This document shows, one piece after another, positions 8,878 through 17,565 of a stretch of 64,000 nucleotides of DNA (positions are counted from its first letter, which is position 1; each line of letters begins with the position of its first letter). The notes beneath the pieces were generated by a model that was not told where the DNA came from, did no database searches, and saw only the letters and a program-made list of their open reading frames with translations. This stretch comes from Rhodococcus sp. RD6.2. Lineage in GTDB: Bacteria; Actinomycetota; Actinomycetes; Mycobacteriales; Mycobacteriaceae. Both the position numbers and the translations under genes were made by a program. The stretch covers positions 798,324-862,323 of the forward strand of contig NZ_CVQP01000001.1 of NCBI RefSeq assembly GCF_001040705.1. The letters run 5' to 3'.

Positions 8878-9392
8878 GCGAGCAGAACGAGACCCCCGAG
8901 GTCGAGACCGCAGAGGTCGTCGTCGAGGAGTTCGCCGCCGAGCCCGAGGCCGTCGAGGAGTACGTGGTCGAGGAGGCTGTCGCCCCCGCTGCCCCGATCT
9001 ACATCGATCGCCCGATCCAGACCGTCGGTCGTCGCAAGGAAGCGGTCGTCCGCGTCCGCCTGACCCCCGGCACCGGTGAGTTCAAGCTCAACGGCCGCAC
9101 CATCGAGGACTACTTCCCGAACAAGGTGCACCAGCAGCTGATCAAGGCTCCGCTGGTCACCGTCGAGCGGACCGAGTCCTTCGACATCACCGCGCTCCTG
9201 CACGGTGGCGGCCCGTCCGGCCAGGCAGGCGCACTGCGTCTGGCCATCGCCCGCGCCCTGATCGAGGTCACCCCCGAGGATCGTCCGGCTCTCAAGAGCG
9301 CCGGCTTCCTCACCCGTGACGCCCGCGCCGTCGAGCGCAAGAAGTACGGCCTGAAGAAGGCCCGCAAGGCTTCGCAGTACTCGAAGCGCTGA
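8874..9392 (+). CDS. rpsI: 30S ribosomal protein S9
   Basis: A small-subunit ribosomal protein of 172 residues. An acidic N-terminal extension of about 40 residues, common in actinobacteria, precedes the conserved core ([14 protein letters not shown], then [19 protein letters not shown]). The C-terminus [12 protein letters not shown] is the conserved basic tail that reaches toward the ribosomal P site. Co-transcribed with rplM and followed by a strong terminator. Confidence 0.98.
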   Translation: MSEQNETPEVETAEVVVEEFAAEPEAVEEYVVEEAVAPAAPIYIDRPIQTVGRRKEAVVRVRLTPGTGEFKLNGRTIEDYFPNKVHQQLIKAPLVTVERTESFDITALLHGGGPSGQAGALRLAIARALIEVTPEDRPALKSAGFLTRDARAVERKKYGLKKARKASQYSKR

Positions 9393-9438
9393 TGTGGCAC
9401 CGGCCCCGCCCTCCGAGGTGGCGGCCGGGACCTGTTCA

Positions 9439-9479
9439 CCAAGAGCAGGCGTCCAGCAACACCGGACGCCTGCTCTTGG
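9439..9479. terminator. Terminator after rpsI
   Basis: Perfect 16-bp stem (9439-9454 with 9464-9479) with a nine-base loop, 47 bases after the rpsI stop. Confidence 0.85.
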
Positions 9480-9532
9480 CGTAGGAAAGCGACAATCGCC
9501 GAAACACCACGAACGGCAAGGGGTCTTCATTC

Positions 9533-10876
9533 ATGGGTCGAATGTTCGGTACGGACGGTGTGCGGGGTCTCGCCAACGCAGACCTCGACGCGGAACTGGC
9601 GCTGCGCATCGCGGGGGCAGCAGCATCGGTGCTCGCGCTGTCCGAGCGGGGCGCTCCCCGTCCGACCGCGGTCGTCGGTCGTGACCCTCGTGCCAGCGGC
9701 GAGATGCTGGCAGCCGCCGTCACCGCAGGGCTGTGTTCCGCCGGCGTCGATGTCATCGACGTCGGAGTTCTCCCCACCCCTGCGGTCGCCCACCTCACGG
9801 GCGCCTACGACGCCGCACTCGGCGTGATGATCTCCGCGTCCCATAACCCGATGCCCGACAACGGCATCAAGATCTTCGCCGCGGGCGGCCACAAACTCGA
9901 CGACGAGTCCGAGGACCGCATCGAGGCGGCGCTCGCGGACCGTGACCTGATCCCGCGGCCCACCGGTGCCGCGATCGGTCGTGTCGTCCACGCCGACGAC
10001 GCGGCCTCCCGCTACCTGGCCCACCTCGGCCGCGCGATCGACAGCCGCGCCCTCGACGGGATCACCGTCGTCGTGGACTGCGCCAACGGCGCCGCATCCG
10101 ACGTCGGGCCCGCCGCCTACCGCGCGGCAGGCGCCACCGTCGTCGAGCTCCACAACACCCCGGACGGCTACAACATCAACGACGGCTGCGGGTCGACGCA
10201 CCTCGAGGACCTGCAGGCCGCCGTGCTGGCGCACGGCGCCGACCTGGGCCTGGCCCACGACGGGGATGCCGACCGATGCCTCGCCGTCGACGCGACCGGT
10301 GCGATCGTGGACGGTGACGCGATCATGTCGGTCCTCGCGGTCGCGATGCGGGAGTCGGGCGAGCTGGCGGGCAACACCCTCGTCACCACCGTCATGAGCA
10401 ACCTGGGCCTGCACATCGCGATGCGGGAAGCAGGCATCGAGGTGCGGACGACCGCCGTCGGCGACCGGTACGTCCTCGAGGAACTGCGCTCGGGCAGTTT
10501 CAGTCTCGGCGGAGAACAGTCCGGGCATGTCGTCCTTCCCGGCTTCGGAACCACCGGCGACGGAGTGCTCACCGGCCTGCGTCTGATGGCGCGGATGGCC
10601 CAGACCGGCTCCACACTCGCCGCGCTCGCTGCAGTGATGCAGACCCTCCCGCAGGTCCTCGTCAACGTGAAGGTCAGTGACAAGGCAGCTGTCGCCGTCG
10701 CACCGCAGGTGCTCGCCGCGGTGGCCGACGCCGAGCGTCGACTCGGCGACACCGGCCGGGTCCTGCTGCGTCCGTCCGGCACCGAGCAGCTGGTCCGCGT
10801 GATGGTCGAGGCGACGGAGATCGAGATCGCGCGCACTCTCGCCGACGGGCTCGCGGACCGAGTCGCGTCGGTCTGA
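9533..10876 (+). CDS. glmM: Phosphoglucosamine mutase
   Basis: Converts glucosamine-6-phosphate to glucosamine-1-phosphate in the UDP-GlcNAc pathway for peptidoglycan and mycothiol. The 447-residue protein has all four family landmarks: MFGTDGVRG at the N-terminus, the phosphoserine loop ISASHNP with active Ser about 103, the metal loop DGDADR, and the phosphate-binding [14 protein letters not shown] near the C-terminus. AAGGGG precedes the ATG. glmS, the preceding step in the pathway, lies about 5 kb downstream on the same strand. Confidence 0.97.
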   Translation: MGRMFGTDGVRGLANADLDAELALRIAGAAASVLALSERGAPRPTAVVGRDPRASGEMLAAAVTAGLCSAGVDVIDVGVLPTPAVAHLTGAYDAALGVMISASHNPMPDNGIKIFAAGGHKLDDESEDRIEAALADRDLIPRPTGAAIGRVVHADDAASRYLAHLGRAIDSRALDGITVVVDCANGAASDVGPAAYRAAGATVVELHNTPDGYNINDGCGSTHLEDLQAAVLAHGADLGLAHDGDADRCLAVDATGAIVDGDAIMSVLAVAMRESGELAGNTLVTTVMSNLGLHIAMREAGIEVRTTAVGDRYVLEELRSGSFSLGGEQSGHVVLPGFGTTGDGVLTGLRLMARMAQTGSTLAALAAVMQTLPQVLVNVKVSDKAAVAVAPQVLAAVADAERRLGDTGRVLLRPSGTEQLVRVMVEATEIEIARTLADGLADRVASV

Positions 10877-10978
10877 GGTTTCTGTCGGTCGCCTCGGTCC
10901 GAGGTGTCGACCCGTTTGCGGAACCGAATCCGCTCCCGCTGCGTCTGAACCGGTGACCGGCAGGCAGGGGAGTGGAAC

Positions 10979-11236
10979 GTGGGCGGAGAACTGAAGTTCG
11001 ACGACGAGACGGTGAGGTCGGTCGCCGCCGCCTTCGTCGATTCGGCGGGGGAACTCGTGCTCCTCGCGGACCGGGTCGACGCAACGGTGGAGTACCGGAG
11101 TGGCGTCCTGGCCGAGGGCATCCGGGCGTGGGCTCGGCGAGCCGCGACCGATGCGGCACGTCTGTCGGCCACAGCCGACCGCTACCGCGAGCAGGACCGG
11201 GCCGCCGCGGAGAGTATCGGGCGGGTCGACCCGTGA
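10979..11236 (+). CDS. Small helical protein, ESX/WXG100-like or Rv3440c-type
   Basis: An 85-residue all-helical protein (DETVRSVAAAFVDSAGELVLL, then a second amphipathic helix), about the size of WXG100 or EspC-like secretion-linked proteins. There is no clear WXG motif. It occupies the place of M. tuberculosis Rv3440c after glmM. GTG 10979 is the start; GGGGAGTG lies upstream. The stop overlaps the next start (GTGA). A structural partner role for the next protein is inferred, not shown. Confidence 0.6.
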   Translation: MGGELKFDDETVRSVAAAFVDSAGELVLLADRVDATVEYRSGVLAEGIRAWARRAATDAARLSATADRYREQDRAAAESIGRVDP

Positions 11237-12093
11237 ACGACGCGCTGCTCGCCGGGGAATCGTCGGGTCTGGACTACCTCACCCGCCTCGGCGGCCTCGC
11301 TGGGATGAACGACGACATGGCCCGCGTCGTCGCACGCTACCGCGCCGCATTGTCGCTCGACCCGGACGCGCTCCATGGCGACGCCGATGTCCTGCGCTCC
11401 ACGGCAGCGGTCATGCGTGCGCACCTCCTCGCGCAGGAGCAAGCGGTCGAGCGCCTGCGTGTGGCGTGGTCGGGCGACGCGGCCGACACCGCGCTCGCCG
11501 CACTGGGCCTGCATCTCGACCTCGCCCGTGCCGACTGCGTCGCCGTTCTCGCAGCCGCGCGTACGCTCGACGAGGCGGGTGACCTGATCCGCGAGTCATC
11601 CCTCGCAAGAACGGAATTCGTCAGCAGGGCGTTCGGGCAGCGGGTGGACGAACCGGGTGCCGGGTGGCCGCGTCCGGTTCTCGCCGCGCATGTCGAGGCC
11701 TGTCTGACCGCGCTGACGGAATTCGTTGCGGCGGTCGAGGACGTCGTCGACGGGGCGCGATGCGCGGTGGAGTCGGCGATCGACGCGATCTGCGGGCAGG
11801 CGGAGGTGCCTCCCGCGGAGGCGGCGCGGCCCACGGTCGACGCTCCGTTGGCTCCTCCTGCTCCGGTCCACCGCATCGACCCGTCAGCCCCGTCAGCCCC
11901 GTCAGCTCCGCCTGTCCCGCCCGTCGCCGACGTGTTCGGTGGGGGATCGTCCGCATTCGGTCCGGGATCCGGATCGTCCCCGCAGCGGGACCGGCGCGGC
12001 GCTCCCGGGGCGGTCGCGAACGACGTTGCGGGCACAACCGCAGCAACAGGTACCGATTCCGGCGCCGAACTGGCCGGAGCAGGTCCGCTGTGA
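11233..12093 (+). CDS. Ala/Pro-rich WXG-like protein, Rv3439c-type
   Basis: A 286-residue protein. The first 200 residues are helical, with a WSGDAADTAL motif (about residue 76) resembling the WxG turn of WXG100/PPE-like helical hairpins. The last 85 residues are disordered, rich in Ala, Pro, Gly and Ser, and include a short PSA tandem repeat. Position matches the Ala/Pro-rich Rv3439c of M. tuberculosis. Overlaps of four bases on both sides indicate one operon of three small genes. I infer a cell-envelope or type VII-related protein; no export signal other than the helical hairpin is visible. Confidence 0.6.
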   Translation: MNDALLAGESSGLDYLTRLGGLAGMNDDMARVVARYRAALSLDPDALHGDADVLRSTAAVMRAHLLAQEQAVERLRVAWSGDAADTALAALGLHLDLARADCVAVLAAARTLDEAGDLIRESSLARTEFVSRAFGQRVDEPGAGWPRPVLAAHVEACLTALTEFVAAVEDVVDGARCAVESAIDAICGQAEVPPAEAARPTVDAPLAPPAPVHRIDPSAPSAPSAPPVPPVADVFGGGSSAFGPGSGSSPQRDRRGAPGAVANDVAGTTAATGTDSGAELAGAGPL

Positions 12094-12269
12094 CCATCGA
12101 GGAGTTGCGCTCGGCGCTGGCGTCCGCCGTTCGGCGTGCGGAAGCGGCGATCGAGGAAGCAGACAGGGCGGCCCTCGTCTGCGTCGCCGCCGAGGCGGAC
12201 GAGACCGCCGCCCCGCAGGAGGTGCCAGACCCAGGTACGGACTATCCCCGGAGCAGCTGGCTCGTCTGA
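12090..12269 (+). CDS. Small acidic hypothetical protein
   Basis: A 59-residue acidic protein, mostly one predicted helix (EELRSALASAVRRAEAAIEEA). It starts at a GTG overlapping the previous stop by four bases, which supports translation. Its 3' end overlaps the 3' end of the convergent hydrolase gene by 28 bases. No family recognised. Confidence 0.4.
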   Translation: MTIEELRSALASAVRRAEAAIEEADRAALVCVAAEADETAAPQEVPDPGTDYPRSSWLV

Positions 12270-13072
12270 TCCTCGTCGTGCTCTTCGGGAACCAGCGTCG
12301 TGTGCGGGATCGCGGCGTCGGGCGTCGCGAACAGGGCGTACTGGGTGTCGCCGGTCAGGTGGTAGAGCAGGTACCCGGTGAGAAGTGCCCGCGTCACGCG
12401 CTGGGTTCCGCGCTCCGACCGTCCGAGCCCGACCGCGCCGAGCAGCGCGCGACCCTCGAGCAGGCCGCTGGTCGACGCCTTGTCGACGCTGCGCAGGATC
12501 GCCTGTCCACCCCAGGCCGCGGCGAGCGAGCGCGCGTTGCAGTTCATCGAGTCGAGGTCCTCGGCGGGGGCGAGGACGAGTGCGGGGCCGTTCTGGCGGG
12601 CAGCGAACTCTTCTGCCGGCGGTGCGGTGGGGGCGGGGAAGACCGCGGCGACCGCGGGTGCGCCGTGGTCGGCGGCGGCGATGATCGCGGCGCCGCCGCC
12701 CATGCCGTGCCCCGCGAACGCGACCCGGTCGGCCGCGACGCTGATCATTCCCGGCCCGAGACGGACCCCGGTCACGATGTCGGCGGCGGTGCGCAGGTCC
12801 GCGGCGAGCGCGAGATGTGATGCGACAGGGGAACGCTGGGTGTCCGGGGCCGCGGCGACGATGCCCCACGACGCCAGGTGGATCAGGGTGTCGCGATAGC
12901 GGTCGGCGCGGGTCATCCACCCGTGCCCGAACACCACCGCGGGCAACGAGAATCCCTCGGCAGGGGTGTATACCGACCCGGGCAGTCCTGCCAGCGCCAG
13001 GTCGCCGCGCAAAACCGGATGCGGTCCGCGCTTGGACAAACTGTTGACCAGGTTTTTCGGAGTCGGCGCCAC
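12242..13072 (-). CDS. Alpha/beta hydrolase, dienelactone-hydrolase/Rv3438-like
   Basis: A 276-residue alpha/beta hydrolase. Visible features: oxyanion strand AVVFGHGW, nucleophile elbow GHGMGGG, and a late segment ALVLAPAEDLDS where the acid residue is expected. It lies at the position and orientation of M. tuberculosis Rv3438. GTG 13072 was chosen as start, giving VAPTPKNLVNSL; the frame stays open far upstream only because of base composition. No strong ribosome site is seen. No signal peptide, so cytoplasmic. The substrate is unknown. Confidence 0.75.
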   Translation of the reverse strand: MAPTPKNLVNSLSKRGPHPVLRGDLALAGLPGSVYTPAEGFSLPAVVFGHGWMTRADRYRDTLIHLASWGIVAAAPDTQRSPVASHLALAADLRTAADIVTGVRLGPGMISVAADRVAFAGHGMGGGAAIIAAADHGAPAVAAVFPAPTAPPAEEFAARQNGPALVLAPAEDLDSMNCNARSLAAAWGGQAILRSVDKASTSGLLEGRALLGAVGLGRSERGTQRVTRALLTGYLLYHLTGDTQYALFATPDAAIPHTTLVPEEHDEDQTSQLLRG

Positions 13073-13189
13073 GAACAAAACCGTATCCGATGCACGACCG
13101 ACGGTGCGAGGCCCCACGCGCCTGCGCCGGTGGCGGCCGGGTTCCCGTGTCCTATGGTTTGGACGGCAGTACAGGGAGGAGTGACCACG

Positions 13190-14278
13190 GTGGGTGGACT
13201 GACGGTTCCGGTGCCCCGGCACGTGGCGCGGGCGGCGGCGAACGTGCGTGCCCGAATCGGCTCGGACGGGCTCGCGGACCTTCGTCCCACCGAATCCGAG
13301 GTGGTCCACTCGACCGCCGACCGGACGATCCGGAGGTTCCGGCCGTCGAACGGCGTGATCACCGGCGCGCCGATCCTGTTGGTGACGCCGCTGGCGGCCA
13401 CGTCGATCGCGTTCGACCTGCGCAGGGGATGCAGTTTCGTTGCATTCCTGAAGGAGGCGGGACACGACGTCTACGTCGTCGACTACGGGCCGGTGAACTT
13501 CGCGGACCGGTCCCGTGGCATCGAGCACTGGGTCGACGACGTGATCCCGGACGCCGTCCGCGTGGTCAGTGCCGACGCGGGTGGGGTCGACGTGCACCTG
13601 GCCGGCTGGTCTCTCGGAGGCATCTTCGCGGTGTTCACCGCGGCGGCGCACCCTGATCTGCCGCTGAAATCGGTGACGCCGATCGCGAGCCCGTTCGACC
13701 TGCGTCGCGTGCCGCTGTTCGCGACGTTGCGTCCCCTGGACCGGGTGTTCGGGCCGTACACGGTCGCCCCGTTCTATCGGCTCCTCGGTATCGTTCCCGC
13801 CCCGCTCACCAGTCTCGGCTTCAAGATCGCCAGCGTGGACAAGTACCTCACCCGGCCGTGGGTGGTGCTGACGAACCTCGACGACCGGGACCATCTCGAA
13901 CAGATCGAGGCGGTCGACCGATTCATGAACAGCATGTACGCGTATCCGGGCCGTACCTTCGGGCAGCTGTACCACGTCATCATGAGGTCGAACGAGTTCG
14001 CGACCGGGAGTATGCAGATCGCGGGACGAGCGGTCGACCTCACCGCGATCGACGTACCGGTGATGGTGGTCGCCGGCACGGGTGACGGCCTCGCGCCCGA
14101 ATCCGCGGTACGGCACCTCGTGGATCTCGTCGGCGGTGCGCCGGAGGTTCGGTACGGCGCGTACCCCGGCGGCCATCTCGGGGTCCTCACCGGGCGCAGT
14201 GCCCGCGACACGATGTGGCCTGCCTACGTGGGCTTTCTCGCCGACTGTGAGGCGGGGTCCGAAACACACTCGCGTTGA
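13190..14278 (+). CDS. PhaC-like alpha/beta hydrolase
   Basis: A 362-residue alpha/beta hydrolase with the layout of polyhydroxyalkanoate synthases: LRRGCSFVAFLKEAGHDVYVVDYG before the nucleophile elbow AGWSLGG (about residue 140), then PVMVVAGTGDGLAP with the acid and GGHLGVLTG with the His. PHA synthases carry Cys at the nucleophile; here it is Ser, so it is more likely a hydrolase or acyltransferase of that superfamily. GTG 13190 has GGAGGAG eight bases upstream. Divergent from the hydrolase at 12242, sharing a 117-base intergenic region. Confidence 0.75.
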   Translation: MGGLTVPVPRHVARAAANVRARIGSDGLADLRPTESEVVHSTADRTIRRFRPSNGVITGAPILLVTPLAATSIAFDLRRGCSFVAFLKEAGHDVYVVDYGPVNFADRSRGIEHWVDDVIPDAVRVVSADAGGVDVHLAGWSLGGIFAVFTAAAHPDLPLKSVTPIASPFDLRRVPLFATLRPLDRVFGPYTVAPFYRLLGIVPAPLTSLGFKIASVDKYLTRPWVVLTNLDDRDHLEQIEAVDRFMNSMYAYPGRTFGQLYHVIMRSNEFATGSMQIAGRAVDLTAIDVPVMVVAGTGDGLAPESAVRHLVDLVGGAPEVRYGAYPGGHLGVLTGRSARDTMWPAYVGFLADCEAGSETHSR

Positions 14279-14376
14279 GGTGAATTCGCTGTTACGGCAC
14301 CGTGGCATCCGCGCTTTTGTTTGAATGACGCGGCTGTTCGACTTTTCGGTGGCCGTGGACGTGAAAGACGGTGGAC

Positions 14377-15555
14377 ATGCGGCGAGTGCTTCGTGGTCTT
14401 GCTCTGGTTCTTGCGCTCGGATGTGCGGCCGTCGCGTCGCCCGCCCTCTCGGCGCCCGCGATCGCCGCACCCGCGGTTCCCGCCAAGGCGCAGCCGGCGC
14501 CGCCGGAACCTGCGGTGCTCGGAGTCGGGCAGTACCCACGCCTCGCTCGTCTCGACACCGGCGCCATCGTCGCCTCCCTGACGACACGTGACGCGCAGGG
14601 CGACTTCACCCAGATCATGGAGAGCACGGACGAAGGTGCGAGCTTCCATCCGATCGGTGCGGTCCGCGACCCGGAGGCCGTGCAGGGGCAGTGCTGTTCG
14701 ACCCTCTTCGAGATGCCGCAGCAGGTCGGTACTCTTCCGGCGGGGACGCTGCTGTGGGCGGGAACCGTCGGCTATCTGCCCGGGCCTGCCGCGAAGGTGG
14801 GCATCAAGGTCTGGTCCAGCGGCGACGGCGGCCGCACCTGGGCGCCGCTCGGTGTCGCGGCCCGCTCGGCCGGCGGCGGCGGTGTGTGGGAACCCGAGTT
14901 CACCGTCGATGCAGGCCTGCTGTGGCTGTACTACGCCGACGAGACCGAGGCTGCCCACTCGCAGGTGATCAGCCGGGTCGCCACGATCGACGGTGTGAAC
15001 TGGTGGGGCAGGCACGTCGTCCAGGCGAACGGTGAGCACAGCCTACGGCCCGGAATGGCCACGATCGCGCGCCTGCCCGACGGGCGCCTGGCATCCACAC
15101 ACGAGATGTGCGAGGTCGGCCGCGATCGGTGCACGCCCTACCTGAGGTTCTCCGACACCGGCCTGTGGTGGGGCAACGGTGTTCTCGACCAGGGCATCCA
15201 GGTCATGGCGGGCGACGGTAGCAAGCTCAAGCACTCGCCCTACCTGACCGCACTGGCAGGTGGCGCCCTCGGCACCCGTCTCGTCCTCGGTGGACAGGCA
15301 CTGGTCGATCGTGACGGTAAGCGCGATCCGCGCAGCGGGAAGGTCCTCTTCGTCAACGACACCCTCGGGTCGGGTCCGTGGTTCGAGATCGCGGCCCCGG
15401 TTCCCGTCACAGATCCGCAGTCGAACACCTGTGCGAACTACAGCTCGCCGCTGCTGCCGGTCGACGGCGGAGCGAACATCCTGCAAATCGCCGTCACGCT
15501 CAAGGACGGGGTATGCACCGCGCGGTTCGCCAAGGGGTCCGCAGGACCACGCTGA
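14377..15555 (+). CDS. Secreted sialidase-like (BNR repeat) protein
   Basis: A 392-residue exported protein. The N-terminal signal sequence (RRVLRGLALVLALGCAAV, cleavage near AIAA) is followed by a beta-propeller with BNR/Asp-box-like motifs STDEGASF and SSGDGGRTW, plus four or more Cys. Related proteins are annotated as exo-alpha-sialidase or glycosyl-hydrolase-like, but I do not see the full catalytic set of a true sialidase (Arg triad, Tyr/Glu). The start is ATG 14377 or GTG 14371 in the same frame. It precedes glmS by 68 bases, probably as a separate unit. Confidence 0.7.
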   Translation: MRRVLRGLALVLALGCAAVASPALSAPAIAAPAVPAKAQPAPPEPAVLGVGQYPRLARLDTGAIVASLTTRDAQGDFTQIMESTDEGASFHPIGAVRDPEAVQGQCCSTLFEMPQQVGTLPAGTLLWAGTVGYLPGPAAKVGIKVWSSGDGGRTWAPLGVAARSAGGGGVWEPEFTVDAGLLWLYYADETEAAHSQVISRVATIDGVNWWGRHVVQANGEHSLRPGMATIARLPDGRLASTHEMCEVGRDRCTPYLRFSDTGLWWGNGVLDQGIQVMAGDGSKLKHSPYLTALAGGALGTRLVLGGQALVDRDGKRDPRSGKVLFVNDTLGSGPWFEIAAPVPVTDPQSNTCANYSSPLLPVDGGANILQIAVTLKDGVCTARFAKGSAGPR

Positions 15556-15623
15556 CCGCCTGTGGCGCAGCCCTCCCACCTCGACGCGGTCACGGGCGGT
15601 TCCTCCCAGTACGCTTGACCACC

Positions 15624-17486
15624 ATGTGCGGAATCGTGGGATACGTCGGCCACCGCCAGGCACTCGACGTCGTCGTGAAGGCGCTGCGGCGGATGGAGTA
15701 CCGCGGATACGACTCGGCCGGGATCGCGGTCCTGGACGGAGTCGGCGGGCTCGCAGTCGAACGCAAGGCGGGCAAGCTGGACAACCTGACCGCCGAACTC
15801 GACGAGTCCGGTCCCGACAGGTTCGCAGGCAACGCGGGCATCGGACACACCCGTTGGGCGACGCACGGGCGTCCGACGGACCGGAACGCGCACCCGCACC
15901 GCGACGCCAGCGGCAAGCTGGCGGTGGTGCACAACGGCATCATCGAGAACTTCACCCCGCTGCGACACGAACTCGAGTCGGCCGGAGTCGAGTTGCTCAG
16001 CGACACCGACAGCGAGGTCGCCGTCCACCTGGTCGCCCAGGCCTACGCCCAGGGCGACACCGCCGGAGACTTCGTCGCGAGCACCCACAAGGTGCTGCGC
16101 CGCCTCGAAGGCGCGTTCACGTTGGTGTTCACGCACGCCGACCATCCCGACACGATCGTCGCCGCCCGTAGGTCGACGCCGCTCGTCGTCGGGGTGGGCC
16201 GGGGCGAGATGTTCGTCGGCTCCGACGTCGCGGCGTTCATCGAGCACACGCGCGATGCCATCGAGCTCGGTCAGGACCAGGTCGTCGTCATCACGGCAGA
16301 CGACTACCGGATCACCGACTTCGCGGGCAACGAGTCGCACGGGCGCCCCTTCCGAATCGACTGGGATCTCGAGGCCGCAGAGAAGGGCGGCCACGACTAC
16401 TTCATGCTGAAGGAGATCGAGGAGCAGCCCGCCGCGGTCGCCGACACGCTGCTGGGGCACTTCGAGAACGGCCGGATCGTCCTGGACGAACAGCGACTGT
16501 CCGACCAGGAGCTGCGCGATGTCGACAAGGTGTTCGTCGTCGCCTGTGGCAGCGCCTACCATTCCGGTCTCCTCGCGAAGTACGCGATCGAGCACTGGAC
16601 GCGGCTGCCCGTCGAGGTCGAACTGGCCAGCGAGTTCCGGTACCGCGATCCCGTCCTCGACCGCTCGACGCTGGTCGTCGCGATCTCCCAGTCGGGCGAG
16701 ACGGCCGACACCCTCGAAGCCGTCAAGCACGCGAAGGATCAGAAGGCGCGCGTGCTCGCGATCTGCAACACCAACGGCGCCCAGATTCCGCGCGAGGCGG
16801 ACGCCGTCCTCTACACGCGGGCCGGTCCGGAGATCGCCGTCGCGTCGACGAAGGCGTTCCTCGCCCAGGTGACCGCGAACTACCTCGTCGGGCTGGCCCT
16901 CGCGCAGGCGCGCGGCACCAAGTACCCCGATGAGGTGGCCCGCGAGTACGCCGAGCTCGAGGCGATGCCCGCCCTCGTCACGCGGGTGCTGGAGACCGTC
17001 GAACCGGTGCGTGCGCTGGCCCGGGAGTTCGCGGACGCGTCGACCGTCCTGTTCCTCGGCAGGCACGTCGGCTACCCGGTCGCGCTCGAGGGTGCGCTCA
17101 AGCTCAAGGAGCTGGCGTACATGCACGCGGAGGGCTTCGCGGCCGGTGAGCTCAAGCACGGTCCGATCGCGCTGATCGAGGAGGGCCTGCCGGTCATCGT
17201 CGTGATGCCGTCGCCGAAGGGCCGTGCGGTCCTGCACTCGAAGCTGGTCTCGAACATTCAGGAGATCAAGGCGCGTGGTGCCCGGACGATCGTGATCGCG
17301 GAGGAGGGCGACGAGATGGTGCGTCCGCATGCGGATCACCTGATCGAGATCCCCGCGGCGCCGACGCTGCTGCAGCCGTTGCTGTCGACGGTGCCGCTGC
17401 AGGTGTTCGCGGCGGAGATCGCCCGCGCCCGCGGCTACGACGTCGACAAGCCGCGCAACCTGGCGAAGTCCGTCACCGTCGAGTGA
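15624..17486 (+). CDS. glmS: Glutamine-fructose-6-phosphate aminotransferase (isomerizing)
   Basis: Makes glucosamine-6-phosphate from fructose-6-phosphate and glutamine, the first step toward UDP-GlcNAc. The 620-residue protein has the Ntn-type glutaminase domain with catalytic Cys2 (MCGIVGYVG), the HTRWATHG loop, and two SIS sugar-isomerase domains (SQSGETADT near residue 355, ending RNLAKSVTVE). ATG 15624 is fixed by the need for Cys2. A -10-like TACGCT sits nine bases upstream of the ATG, so the mRNA may be nearly leaderless. The reported bacterial glmS ribozyme is not seen and is not expected here. Confidence 0.98.
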   Translation: MCGIVGYVGHRQALDVVVKALRRMEYRGYDSAGIAVLDGVGGLAVERKAGKLDNLTAELDESGPDRFAGNAGIGHTRWATHGRPTDRNAHPHRDASGKLAVVHNGIIENFTPLRHELESAGVELLSDTDSEVAVHLVAQAYAQGDTAGDFVASTHKVLRRLEGAFTLVFTHADHPDTIVAARRSTPLVVGVGRGEMFVGSDVAAFIEHTRDAIELGQDQVVVITADDYRITDFAGNESHGRPFRIDWDLEAAEKGGHDYFMLKEIEEQPAAVADTLLGHFENGRIVLDEQRLSDQELRDVDKVFVVACGSAYHSGLLAKYAIEHWTRLPVEVELASEFRYRDPVLDRSTLVVAISQSGETADTLEAVKHAKDQKARVLAICNTNGAQIPREADAVLYTRAGPEIAVASTKAFLAQVTANYLVGLALAQARGTKYPDEVAREYAELEAMPALVTRVLETVEPVRALAREFADASTVLFLGRHVGYPVALEGALKLKELAYMHAEGFAAGELKHGPIALIEEGLPVIVVMPSPKGRAVLHSKLVSNIQEIKARGARTIVIAEEGDEMVRPHADHLIEIPAAPTLLQPLLSTVPLQVFAAEIARARGYDVDKPRNLAKSVTVE

Positions 17487-17503
17487 CGTGCGGCTCCGCC
17501 GCC

Positions 17504-17545
17504 TGTGAGTGATTGTCACCCCGATCGGGGTGACAATCACTCACA
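17504..17545. terminator. 42-bp perfect palindrome between glmS and nnrD
   Basis: The arms 17504-17524 and 17525-17545 are exact reverse complements with no spacer (TGTGAGTGATTGTCACC.. mirrored). It starts 18 bases after the glmS stop and ends 20 bases before nnrD. It probably acts as a terminator or mRNA-stabilising hairpin and might extrude as a cruciform. Confidence 0.65.
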
Positions 17546-17565
17546 CACCGATCGGGAGGACGTCC

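Noticed and set aside
12242-14587. A 781-codon open frame on the minus strand covering two hydrolase genes
   Set aside because: Only its last 276 codons look like a protein (alpha/beta hydrolase). The rest is antisense to a well-supported gene and is rich in Arg, His and Gly as expected for GC-rich shadow frames.
14377-15555. Calling this a true sialidase
   Set aside because: Asp-box motifs are present but the Arg triad and Tyr/Glu pair of sialidases could not be located.
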